Assembly (NCBI RefSeq): GCF_002904165.1
Contig: NZ_CVTD020000024.1
Coordinates: forward strand, 62,001 to 126,000
Source: Herbinix hemicellulosilytica
Lineage (GTDB): Bacteria; Bacillota; Clostridia; Lachnospirales; Lachnospiraceae
Reading direction: 5' to 3'
DNA length: 64,000 bases
The first letter of the stretch is position 1; every line of letters starts with the position of its first letter. Below, piece by piece: positions 43,761-51,816 of this stretch. The notes beneath the pieces were generated by a model, which worked only from the letters and a program-made list of their open reading frames with translations, was not told the DNA's origin and made no database searches. The translations under genes were made by a program, and so were the position numbers.

Positions 43761-44489
43761 TTACCGGAAATTTGATTTTTTCGTTGTATCCAAAGTATCC
43801 AAATACTTTTCAATGCCAAGATAAATGGCCCGAGCCATTTTTTCCTGATATTCAGAATCAGCCAGTAACGCAGCTTCCTTTTGATTGGAAAGATAGCCGC
43901 ATTCAACTATGACCAAAGGGCATGAGGTATGTTTAAGCATATAATAATTGGTGTTGGATTTTGCTTTTCTGTGGTTTCCGTCTTTTAAATATTCCTTTAT
44001 CTGTTCCTGTATAATTTCTGCCAATTTTTTCCCTTGCTCTGACTGTGCATAGTAAAAAACCTGTGCTCCCTTTACATATTCTTCTGTAAAGCTGTTCTGG
44101 TGAATACTAATAGCTAATAAAGCATTGTTTGAATTAATTATTTCTATTCTATTTTTTAAATCAGTCCGCTTTTTATTTGAGTCACTTTCGGAATATAATC
44201 CTTCGTCTTCCGTTCTTGTCATAATTACATTTATACCTTTTTCTTCAAGTATATCTCTTAGTTTTAATGAAATAGCCAAATTTATATCTTTTTCTAAAAC
44301 CCCATTTACCCCGACCTTGCCCGGGTCCCTTCCTCCATGGCCCGGATCAACTACTATAGTTATTCCGGAATATTTTCCTTCCATATCGCTTTCATAAAAT
44401 CTCATGACTTTAACCGACCGGTCTGATACTAAAATCCGTGCAATTATTATCAGAAGCAAAAAAATGATACTGAAATATTTACTTTTCAT
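43761..44489 (-). CDS. N-acetylmuramoyl-L-alanine amidase, CwlD-like
   Basis: This Amidase_3-family zinc amidase has an N-terminal signal anchor (about residues 5-22) and zinc ligands in ITIVVDPGHGGRDPG, the Glu in GVLEKDINLAI and His in LLAISIHQNSF; the catalytic Glu is in CPLVIVECGYLSN. Short single-domain amidases of about 240 aa in spore formers are typically CwlD, which with PdaA makes muramic lactam in spore cortex. The ATG at 44489 has AAGG 8 nt upstream; the open frame starts 5 codons earlier at a TTG. The neighbour GH18 protein is also spore-type. Confidence 0.87.
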   Translation of the reverse strand: MKSKYFSIIFLLLIIIARILVSDRSVKVMRFYESDMEGKYSGITIVVDPGHGGRDPGKVGVNGVLEKDINLAISLKLRDILEEKGINVIMTRTEDEGLYSESDSNKKRTDLKNRIEIINSNNALLAISIHQNSFTEEYVKGAQVFYYAQSEQGKKLAEIIQEQIKEYLKDGNHRKAKSNTNYYMLKHTSCPLVIVECGYLSNQKEAALLADSEYQEKMARAIYLGIEKYLDTLDTTKKSNFR

Positions 44490-44561
44490 AGTCCATGCCT
44501 TCAATACAGGTTTCCCTATATATTATGAAAAAAATTATGGACCTATTCTTCCCAGTATGCA

Positions 44562-44598
44562 ATTATGAGGCTGTCTGGTATTAAGACCGCCTCATAAT
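44562..44598 (-). other. Hairpin between the GH18 and amidase genes
   Basis: ATTATGAGGC (44562-44571) pairs perfectly with GCCTCATAAT (44589-44598), with an inner GTCT/AGAC possible. It begins 3 bp past the GH18 stop. There is no T-tract, so it may act as a processing or stability element rather than a classic terminator. Confidence 0.5.
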
Positions 44599-44601
44599 CC
44601 A

Positions 44602-46308
44602 TTAATTTATATAACGTATAATAACATTCCAGACTTCTTCTTTTTCCAAACCCAATTTCCATGCTCCTACGCCTGCCAAATCGGACTCATAAATAAGTTT
44701 CATTTTTTCCTCAATAGATTTTTCGTCTTCCAGCCACATTTTATAAACCGCTCCGTCTTTTTCATATTCGCCGTAATAACTTCCCACAGCCGCATCCCAT
44801 TTAGGCTCGACGCTGTTGTCTGAAAGAATTTTAGCTGCCGGTGTCATGGCAAAACTTTCACTCGAAATTTCACCTTCTTCGGTCTCTTTCCACAACCTGG
44901 AATAGAACGGAACGGCTATTATGGTTTTTTCTTTAGGAACCTCCTCGAGAGTGTTATCAATAGCCGCTTTTACATAATCAAGAGAAGCAACGGGCCCAAT
45001 AACATCAGAGCCGGCATGATATTCATCATAAGCCATCACTATAATGTAATCAACAATCTCTCCCTGTTCCTTTCTGTTATAGTATTTATTGTACGGAGCA
45101 GGGACATAGTTATCTACCGACAGAACTATTCCGTTATTTCTGCATTTTACTGACAGCTCACGAATAAACTGTATGAAATGTTCTCCGGCTTTTGAAGGTA
45201 TTTTTTCAAAATCTATATTAATACCGTTTATTTTATACTGAATGGCAGCTTCCACTAAGGCATTGGCCAAATTTTCCCTGCGGGATGTGTAAGAAAGAAG
45301 CTCATGCATATCCACATTGTTACTGAAATCATCTACCAAAGCCCAGACTTCAATCCCCAACGCCTTGGCTTTTTCAACGTATTCATGGCTTGCCAGGGAC
45401 GATATGGTTCCCGATACATCTGTTATGCTAAACCAGGTAGGTGCTACCACATTAACTCCTTTAGTATGGCGTATTAGCTCTTCAAGTTTTGCACCTGCAT
45501 CTTTATTAAAAATTTGATGAAAAACCAGATTTATTTTTTCACTTCTTGTTAGCGAAGTATATTCAGGAGCCTGGTAAGTACTTTCCTTTGTTTTGTAATA
45601 AGATTCTTTAAGACGTTTTTCTTTTACATACCCGATTACACCGTCCTGGGTCATGACTTTTACAAAACCATTATTCGGAGCTTCGTCCTTAACAATATAC
45701 ATAAGCTCCTCCCCTACAGAAAGCTGTACCAAAACAGGGCTTTTTATATCGGGTTTAAATCTTAACTGTGTAGCCTTAGCAACCTCCGTAAATAAGTATT
45801 CTCCCCATTTATAATCGATTACGACACGGTTAGGCTCTGTAAAAAAACGATATTGCATATCCGAATACTTTTGCACAAAATCCAAGGCCACATAAACCTT
45901 ATCACCAAACAGTTTTATTATAGGGTAATCGGAGGACATCTCGGTTTTAATCATGCTTTTTGTAACTGTATATTTATTGCTGGCAGCATCGGCCTGAATT
46001 ATCTCAGTAGGTGTAGTATAGGTAAGTATATTTTCATTACTGTCCCAATAAAACCTGTGATTGAATTTATTTGCCACAGTATCAAAATCTATATAAACTT
46101 TCTGGTCGGCTATAATGCCGTATTTGTCATAGATTTCATCCTGAAGTATTATTAAAACCTCATTATCCTTTACCTCATAATACTCGTTAAGAGGCATAAT
46201 TTCCTTACTGGGGATCAGCCTTTTTACTACGGCTACCCCTATCCCTATAGTTAAAACTAAAATTGCTACAACAATACCGGCAATTGCAATTTTTGTTTTT
46301 TTCTCCAT
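44602..46308 (-). CDS. Membrane-anchored GH18 protein with SH3 domain (spore germination YaaH/SleL-like)
   Basis: This 568-aa protein has an N-terminal TM anchor (about residues 8-28), two copper-amine-oxidase-like or stalk segments, a bacterial SH3 domain (about 185-240, LVQLSVGEELMYIV) and a C-terminal GH18 catalytic domain (about 250-568). The catalytic strand reads INGINIDFEKI: the catalytic Glu and the Asp two before it are kept, while the first two Asp of DxxDxDxE are Asn. Related SleL/YaaH N-acetylglucosaminidases cleave cortex fragments in germination. GGAGG precedes the ATG. It heads the amidase-ywlC-ywlE-rpiB series. Confidence 0.87.
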   Translation of the reverse strand: MEKKTKIAIAGIVVAILVLTIGIGVAVVKRLIPSKEIMPLNEYYEVKDNEVLIILQDEIYDKYGIIADQKVYIDFDTVANKFNHRFYWDSNENILTYTTPTEIIQADAASNKYTVTKSMIKTEMSSDYPIIKLFGDKVYVALDFVQKYSDMQYRFFTEPNRVVIDYKWGEYLFTEVAKATQLRFKPDIKSPVLVQLSVGEELMYIVKDEAPNNGFVKVMTQDGVIGYVKEKRLKESYYKTKESTYQAPEYTSLTRSEKINLVFHQIFNKDAGAKLEELIRHTKGVNVVAPTWFSITDVSGTISSLASHEYVEKAKALGIEVWALVDDFSNNVDMHELLSYTSRRENLANALVEAAIQYKINGINIDFEKIPSKAGEHFIQFIRELSVKCRNNGIVLSVDNYVPAPYNKYYNRKEQGEIVDYIIVMAYDEYHAGSDVIGPVASLDYVKAAIDNTLEEVPKEKTIIAVPFYSRLWKETEEGEISSESFAMTPAAKILSDNSVEPKWDAAVGSYYGEYEKDGAVYKMWLEDEKSIEEKMKLIYESDLAGVGAWKLGLEKEEVWNVIIRYIN

Positions 46309-46542
46309 ACTATCCTCCGATGGCTTACTTGCTGATAAAATGACTTTTACAATTTATATCTCCAATTATAACACTTAATCTGACAATCGTCATTACTAAA
46401 TTTCGACTTATCTTTTCGGAAACCTTTTTATTTTAAAGTCTACCGCCAATGGTCTTAAAGTACGTTTTTATATTTTTACATAATGGTTTCCTTGGGTAAT
46501 CCTTTATTTATTATAAAATAATGTATAAATTTTTTATAAAAC

Positions 46543-46649
46543 AAGGCATCTGTGCTGTCCCGGCAAATCTAATGCTTTATATTAAGGATATGTCCATACC
46601 GGCATATTCCTTATCTTCGAAAGATCTTTCGGGAATGCATAGATGCCTT
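46543..46649. ncRNA. Candidate structured RNA element in a 720-bp gene-free region
   Basis: The 46309-47028 gap contains no convincing gene. Within it AAGGCATCTGTGC (46543-46555) pairs with GCATAGATGCCTT (46637-46649) over 13 bp, extended by TCCCG/CGGGA, and encloses two smaller hairpins (AAGGATATG/CATATTCCTT and ATCTT/AAGAT). On the plus strand TTTAAATATTTTTT follows and TATAAA-like boxes precede it; on the minus strand TTGTTTT follows. It matches no RNA family I know. It could be a small RNA, a leader element of the GH18 gene, or a terminator of the kinase operon. Strand is undecided. The rest of the gap is AT-rich with a weak GAGGCTTTT inverted repeat near 46770-46830. Confidence 0.4.
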
Positions 46650-47028
46650 TAAATATTTTTTCTAACCCAACATTAAGCCATCCCAATTAACTCCAAATAC
46701 AAAAGTAAAGAAAAAAATATATAAGCATATAAAATATTATAAATATTACTTTTAATTCAAAGTATAGAGGGCTTTTAGATCCGACTTAACTTTTGTATTC
46801 GGTTTTTAATCAAAAATCAAAAAGCCTCAGCTTAAAGAAGACCACTATCCGCTGTCCGGCCAAATAACTTTATAGTCCATTATTTAGAGGTGCAGATTTA
46901 GATCTGATAAGAAGGTTGTATGGCATTTGATTAATTATTTAGGGCATTTTAATATTTCCTATGCCTGTTTGCCTGATATGTGATATGTTATACTTTTATA
47001 TTCAAATTCTTTTATAAAGCTGTAATTT

Positions 47029-47652
47029 TTAGCCAAACAGCCTATCAAACAATTTTATAGTTTCTTTGGATAAAAGGGTACAGTCTGTTTCATAAGGAAT
47101 TGCAATAAGTTTTTTTCCTGTCTTTTTTGATGCTTGCTTTAGCATCTTTTTATTGGCATAAGGTATAATGTAAGTCCAATTATCGCTTCCCCTGACATTT
47201 TCCAGAGATTTTACAAGCTCAACTGTTTTTGACTGGTTCCATAATGCCCTGTCTCCTACTATGATTTTTATACCGCATCTTTTAAATTCGGCTTTCCAGG
47301 ATTCACAATCCGTACCGAAATCCATAATATAACACCCATAATCATCCGAAAAAATTTCAGGAATTTCATTTGATGCAACCTCTTTAAAAAAAGTTATCCG
47401 GTCAAGAGAAAATGTTCTTTCATCTTCCCTGCTCCATTCGAAGGCATCCTGTATACGCTTAAAGTCTCCGTGATTATTGCATTCCAGAAAGGCCGTCTTA
47501 ACTCTTTTTTCTGTTCCATAATAAAAGGCCAAAAGCATACCCGTATATGTTGCTCCCGCACCGCGGTTTACCCCTATTATGCCTATTGTTCTTTTTTCTC
47601 TTAGTCTTGTATATTCCAAGTACTTTTTTAAAAGCATGGGCTTTCTTTTCAA
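47029..47652 (-). CDS. P-loop-like (ParA/MinD-like) protein lacking the Walker lysine
   Basis: This protein of about 207 aa has a SIMIBI-type fold suggested by TIGIIGVNRGAGATYTGMLL at the position of a deviant Walker A, but the Lys of GKT is replaced (GAT). A D-x-G switch-like YIMDFGTD follows. The start is taken as TTG 47652, which overlaps the kinase stop in TTGA and has GAGGAAG 7 nt upstream; seven further upstream codons are open but overlap the kinase gene. It is related in pattern to the C-terminal domain of the kinase. Nucleotide binding is doubtful and no function is known to me. Confidence 0.75.
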   Translation of the reverse strand: MKRKPMLLKKYLEYTRLREKRTIGIIGVNRGAGATYTGMLLAFYYGTEKRVKTAFLECNNHGDFKRIQDAFEWSREDERTFSLDRITFFKEVASNEIPEIFSDDYGCYIMDFGTDCESWKAEFKRCGIKIIVGDRALWNQSKTVELVKSLENVRGSDNWTYIIPYANKKMLKQASKKTGKKLIAIPYETDCTLLSKETIKLFDRLFG

Positions 47653-49022
47653 TTTGCCACTTCCTCGGTACAAATTTTTACAAGCTCTGTAAAAAATTCT
47701 TTGCTGACCTTATCTTTAGGCATGGCAAAGGGATCAGGCTCATAAGGTATCCGCATGCAGTTTCTGTCAGGCATATGTTTTATTATCTGCCCGAATTGCT
47801 TACCGTTAAGAAAATTAAATAAAAATATTATATCTTTATATTCTGTTATAATTTCAAGCGCATCTTCGGAAAAACCCAATTCCCAGTCTTTTGCTCCGAG
47901 TACAAGTATTTTTATATGAGAGTTTAAAAAATCTTCTTTATTTTTCATATCTAAGTTGCCATAATCCCTTATGATTATATTGTACTCGGACAAATCGGCT
48001 GTTTCGACATCGCTATGGCTTACCATAGGAATGCCTTTAAATTTTATTACACCCTGATCGCCTTTCAAATCATAATATCTGTTCTTAATCTGCCATATAC
48101 ACCTGCTGTCATTTTGCTCTATATACAGGCAGCTTATATTCTTAGCAATAAAGTAGTTGCATAAACGAAATGCCATATGGGTTGTGCCAATTCTCTTTTG
48201 TGCTCCCGCTATCCCTATTTCAACCGATGATCCTGATTTTATTTTAAATTTTTTCTTTTTGCCAATTTCCAATAAATCTTTTTCCAAACGGGCAACGGAA
48301 GCGTATCTTTGTGACGGATTGTATCTAAGGCACCGGCTTATAACCCTTTTAAGTTTTTTATCAATATTTGCCGAAAAATCAATATGCTCCAATCCGGTGT
48401 CAAATTCTAAAACCTTACCTGTAGCCATAAAATATAGTAAAATACCTATACCGTATACATCACATCTTTCGTCTGCAAGACTGTTACGATAAAGCTCCGG
48501 TGCAGCATATCCTACAGTTGCATAAAACTCGGTAAATTTATCGGCTTCATCCCTGAATATGGCGCTTCCAAAATCTATAAGCATTAGCTTCATTCCGGAA
48601 ACTATGATGTTTTCAGGTTTTAAGTCCAAGTATAAAATAGGCCGTTTTACCGAGTGAAGATAACGGATTAAATCACAAAGTTGAAGGGCAAAATGTATTA
48701 TGACATCTTTGTTAAGGCAATTTGAATTCTTAACATATTCTTTTAGTGTAATACCTTCAAGATATTGCTCAATTATATAGGAACCATCTTTATCTTCTTC
48801 AATATCATAAACTATAGGAATGCATGAATGTTTTAAATCTTTTAATATTTGTGCTTCCTTAAGCTGCAATTTATACATGGGATGATGTTTGGGGATATAT
48901 TTGATTGCTCGATATGATTTGAGTTTGATATGTTCTGCAAGATAGACCTTGGATGAACCTCCAAGACCGAGAAGCTTAATAATGCGGTACTTATCGAACC
49001 ATATTTCGTTTATGTCCTCAAT
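47649..49022 (-). CDS. Ser/Thr protein kinase fused to a P-loop-like domain, AUU start or frameshifted start
   Basis: This 457-residue reading frame holds a complete Hanks-type kinase domain (1-265) and a C-terminal ParA-like domain (268-457). Kinase features are the glycine loop LGLGGSSKVYLAEH, Lys41 in RAIKYI, the catalytic loop LYLDLKPENI (Asp133; HRD is YLD), DFG in LIDFGSA and APE in YAAPEL. The C-domain has GIAGAQKRIGTTH, a Walker-like loop without Lys. No ATG, GTG or TTG lies in frame before residue 49, which is after the ATP-binding lysine. The frame opens at ATT (49022-49020), 4 nt after AAAGGAGG. So either AUU is used or one base is missing at TTG-AG. Substrates are unknown. Confidence 0.8.
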   Translation of the reverse strand: MEDINEIWFDKYRIIKLLGLGGSSKVYLAEHIKLKSYRAIKYIPKHHPMYKLQLKEAQILKDLKHSCIPIVYDIEEDKDGSYIIEQYLEGITLKEYVKNSNCLNKDVIIHFALQLCDLIRYLHSVKRPILYLDLKPENIIVSGMKLMLIDFGSAIFRDEADKFTEFYATVGYAAPELYRNSLADERCDVYGIGILLYFMATGKVLEFDTGLEHIDFSANIDKKLKRVISRCLRYNPSQRYASVARLEKDLLEIGKKKKFKIKSGSSVEIGIAGAQKRIGTTHMAFRLCNYFIAKNISCLYIEQNDSRCIWQIKNRYYDLKGDQGVIKFKGIPMVSHSDVETADLSEYNIIIRDYGNLDMKNKEDFLNSHIKILVLGAKDWELGFSEDALEIITEYKDIIFLFNFLNGKQFGQIIKHMPDRNCMRIPYEPDPFAMPKDKVSKEFFTELVKICTEEVAN

Positions 49023-49319
49023 TTATCCTCCTTTCCTGTTATAAATTTGTAGCCAGGATCATCGACTTTATTATACCCATTATATGGAAGTAAAACAAGG
49101 TGTATTGTATAATAATACAAAATTATTATCTATTAGTATACATGATGTCAAAGCCACTATATGAAAACTTTAATAAATTAAGCATATTTGTTAATGCAAA
49201 TTTCACAACTTGGCGTATTGACTTTACATGCTTTTTAACTTATACTCTTTTTACACCAATGGTTGGTTACAGATGTATCTTTTGATCAGTTCCTGTTAGT
49301 ACAGAAAGGGGTGTTCTCT

Positions 49320-50075
49320 GTGAAAATAGAAAAGATCAATGACAACCAGATTAAATGCACTTTGAGTAAGGACGATTTGATAGACAGAGAATTGAAGATT
49401 AGTGAGCTCGCTTACGGAACCGAAAAAGCCAGAGCTTTATTCCGTGATATGATACAGCAGGCATTTTATGAGTTTGGTTTTGAAGTAGACGATATACCTT
49501 TAATGATTGAAGCTATTCCGATCTCTACGGATTGCTTGGTTTTGGTTATAACTAAGGTTGAAGATCCGGATGAATTGGACACCCGTTTCTCCAAATTTTC
49601 TTCCTTCCATACTCATGATTTATCCGATAAATTCGATGATGACGCTTATGCGGATGAAATAGTAAACCCGTTTGAAAATTTTGACGAATATGATGACGAA
49701 ATTGAAGAGCCTGTCAATGAAGTTGAGACGGTACCGGAATCTATCGAAGTAAACAAATCAGGTGTATTCGTTTCATCCTCAGATTTGACAAAGGTTTACT
49801 CCTTTTCTTCTCTTGGCGAAGTTATCGAATTGGCAAAAATACTTCAGGGTATATATGACGGCAGTAATTCGCTGTATAAAGATCCGGTTACATCAACCTA
49901 TTATTTAGTTGTAAATATTTCAGGTCACACACCTGAAGAAAACAATAAAATAATTAATATAATTTCCGAATACGGTAAACCGGAGCGAATTAATTACGCT
50001 ACCGTAACTTTCTATAATGAGCATTATGAGGTAATTGTTAAGAATAAAGCATTACAAATACTGGCTGTTATGTAG
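49320..50075 (+). CDS. mecA: Adaptor protein MecA
   Basis: MecA delivers substrates to the ClpC ATPase. The 252-aa protein has the N-terminal substrate-binding domain (KIEKINDNQIKCTLSKDDL, FRDMIQQAFYEFGFE), a central acidic linker (about residues 105-155) and the C-terminal ClpC-binding domain (VYSFSSLGEVIELAKIL, YYLVVN). The start is GTG 49320, with AAAGGGGTG upstream; the open frame begins 19 codons earlier without family match. It is divergent from the kinase gene across about 300 bp of AT-rich DNA, where I see no distinct element. Confidence 0.93.
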   Translation: MKIEKINDNQIKCTLSKDDLIDRELKISELAYGTEKARALFRDMIQQAFYEFGFEVDDIPLMIEAIPISTDCLVLVITKVEDPDELDTRFSKFSSFHTHDLSDKFDDDAYADEIVNPFENFDEYDDEIEEPVNEVETVPESIEVNKSGVFVSSSDLTKVYSFSSLGEVIELAKILQGIYDGSNSLYKDPVTSTYYLVVNISGHTPEENNKIINIISEYGKPERINYATVTFYNEHYEVIVKNKALQILAVM

Positions 50076-50092
50076 CACTAACTTCTAAAAAA

Positions 50093-50134
50093 AGGATGCC
50101 AAAAAGTTTTACTTTTAGGCATCCTCTTTTTTTT
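50093..50134 (+). terminator. Intrinsic terminator of mecA
   Basis: AGGATGCC (50093-50100) pairs with GGCATCCT (50118-50125), extended inward by AAAAG/CTTTT, and is followed by a run of eight T. It lies 17 bp past the mecA stop codon. Confidence 0.88.
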
Positions 50135-50169
50135 ACTTATAAATAAGTATTATTCGGTATCCGAAAAAA

Positions 50170-50370
50170 TTACTCACCGATTACAGCATTTATTCTGTCA
50201 ATAAGCTCATCGGGATCTATACCATGCACCAAGGCAGCTTCTTCAAGAGTTTCAGCCTGAGAAGCAGGGCACCCAAGACAGTGCATACCTATTTCGAGTA
50301 ATACCGGAATAATATTCTGATCCATGGCAATTGCCTGACCAATTGTCATGTCCTTAGTTACAGCAGCCAT
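50170..50370 (-). CDS. DUF1858 small redox-disulfide protein
   Basis: This 66-aa protein of the DUF1858 family begins AVTKDMTIGQAIAM and carries the C-x-x-C motif in GMHCLGCPASQAETLEEAA. These domains occur alone or next to hybrid-cluster proteins and are presumed redox-active. AGGAGG-like bases precede the ATG. It is divergent from the ferredoxin gene; both are small redox proteins but a link is not shown. Confidence 0.9.
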   Translation of the reverse strand: MAAVTKDMTIGQAIAMDQNIIPVLLEIGMHCLGCPASQAETLEEAALVHGIDPDELIDRINAVIGE

Positions 50371-50574
50371 ACATTAACCTCCTTAACCAGTGGCTATATC
50401 GTTAACCACATTATAAACCAAACTCGGCTAGATTTTAGTAGCCTAGGCAACATTATATGCTATTGAATTTAATACGTCAAGAATATATTCTATATGTTTT
50501 TTCTCTTGCATATTTTTTATACATATATTAAAATAAAATAGATTGTTATAATTATGACCAAGGAGGTATATCAA

Positions 50575-50742
50575 ATGGCATATACAATTAGTGACGATTG
50601 CATCAGCTGCGGTGCTTGCGCAGGAGAATGCCCTACCAGCTCAATCTCTGAAGGCGCAAATCACTATGAAATTGATCCTAATACTTGCATTGATTGCGGG
50701 GCTTGTGCAGACGTTTGCCCTACAGGTTCAATTTCAGCATAA
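50575..50742 (+). CDS. 2[4Fe-4S] ferredoxin
   Basis: This clostridial-type ferredoxin of 55 aa has two C-x-x-C-x-x-C-x3-C-P motifs, in CISCGACAGECP and CIDCGACADVCP, each binding a [4Fe-4S] cluster for low-potential electron transfer (e.g. pyruvate oxidation, hydrogenase). ATG 50575 has AAGGAGG 8 nt upstream; an extension of seven codons overlaps that site and is rejected. It supports an anaerobic lifestyle. Confidence 0.97.
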   Translation: MAYTISDDCISCGACAGECPTSSISEGANHYEIDPNTCIDCGACADVCPTGSISA

Positions 50743-50765
50743 TTAAACATTTATGGTAAGTACAT

Positions 50766-50821
50766 AGAAGAGAGTTAAGCCGTATCTTGAATTAAAGGTA
50801 CGCTAACCCTCTTCTTTATTT
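50766..50821 (+). terminator. Hairpin terminator after ferredoxin
   Basis: AGAAGAGAGTTAAGCCGTA (50766-50784) pairs with TACGCTAACCCTCTTCT (50799-50815) with two bulged bases, then CTTTATTT follows. It separates the ferredoxin gene from the convergent MerR-like gene and may serve both. Confidence 0.75.
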
Positions 50822-50825
50822 AATT

Positions 50826-51509
50826 CTATATGTAAACCTTATGTTTTCTAAAAAACTTGGATTTTTTTCTTCCTTTACCTTCCAGAACTGCTGCTGCATG
50901 TAACCTACTTTTTTGGTATTCTCTTAATGTCGCGTCAAACTTTCTGAAGCGTTCTTCTTCTCTTTCTTCCTGAAGCCTCATAAGATAATGCATTTCTTTT
51001 ATAACATTATCGGTTACTGTTGAACTTATTTCTTCCGATAATTCAGCGTTATTTTCCTTTAAAGCCGATACTATAATCTGGTTCATTATAGTTTTAAACT
51101 GGCTCATTTTATCTTTATTTTCTTTTTCAAGCTCATCATTTTCTTTGTTTGCTATAAGGCTTGTCTCTTTTTCTGTATCTTTTTCCATATCAGTAAGATT
51201 ATTGTCACTCCACATGTCATCCACCTTCCCGTTCAACTCTTCTTTTAGCTTTATCATAGCGATATTATCATTAGAATCTATCTTTTGCATATCAGCAAAC
51301 AGCAACTTTATTGCTTTTAATTGAAAGCCCTGCTCTTTCAACTTTTTAATCATCTTAAAAAGTTCGATATCAGATTCTTTATAATACCTATGGCCCATTT
51401 CATTTCTTTTTACAGGCAGGTCCAACTCCTCTTCCCAATACCGCAGCGTATGAGATTCTACTCCAACCCTTTTTGAGGCCTCCGAAATCATATACCTAAC
51501 ATCTTCCAT
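50826..51509 (-). CDS. MerR-family regulator with long coiled-coil tail
   Basis: This 227-aa protein has an N-terminal MerR-type winged helix (about residues 5-72; MISEASKRVGVESHTLRYWE and RYYKESDIELFKMIKKLKEQG). It is followed by a charged, probably coiled-coil region of 150 residues and a basic end (KGRKKSKFFRKHKVYI). There is no obvious effector domain or Cys cluster. The layout is reminiscent of chromosome-anchoring RacA-like proteins and other MerR-HTH proteins of spore formers, but that comparison is only structural. It lies next to dnaB. Confidence 0.82.
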   Translation of the reverse strand: MEDVRYMISEASKRVGVESHTLRYWEEELDLPVKRNEMGHRYYKESDIELFKMIKKLKEQGFQLKAIKLLFADMQKIDSNDNIAMIKLKEELNGKVDDMWSDNNLTDMEKDTEKETSLIANKENDELEKENKDKMSQFKTIMNQIIVSALKENNAELSEEISSTVTDNVIKEMHYLMRLQEEREEERFRKFDATLREYQKSRLHAAAVLEGKGRKKSKFFRKHKVYI

Positions 51510-51632
51510 TGATAATCCTCCATAATTTATTAAGCTCCTAGGCTTTGTAACTTTTTTCCACTTCTAAATTATAACATAGCTCACCTTAATTTCAATATCT
51601 TTTACTAATATTTCCATTTAACTTGTCGACAT

Positions 51633-51660
51633 AAAAAAGAGAGGCTCTTAAAAAGCCTCT
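51633..51660 (-). terminator. Intrinsic terminator between dnaB and the MerR-like gene
   Basis: On the minus strand AGAGGCT (51660-51654) pairs with AGCCTCT (51646-51640), followed by a run of T. It is about 155 bp downstream of the dnaB stop, in a 307-bp gap that shows nothing else. Confidence 0.8.
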
Positions 51661-51816
51661 AATTTTCAACACAAACTTCATTTAATTATGACAATTCTAC
51701 TCCAATATGTATAATATTTCGAGTATGTTATGTCTTGTATATTTGAAATTGTTGTAATAATTTATTAAGTTCATAATAATTATTATATTTTGATCAAATT
51801 TAAGCTTTTAGAGCAA

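Noticed and set aside
49263-49319. Nineteen-residue N-terminal extension of MecA
   Set aside because: MecA proteins start with the KIEKIN-type segment; GTG 49320 has a good RBS.
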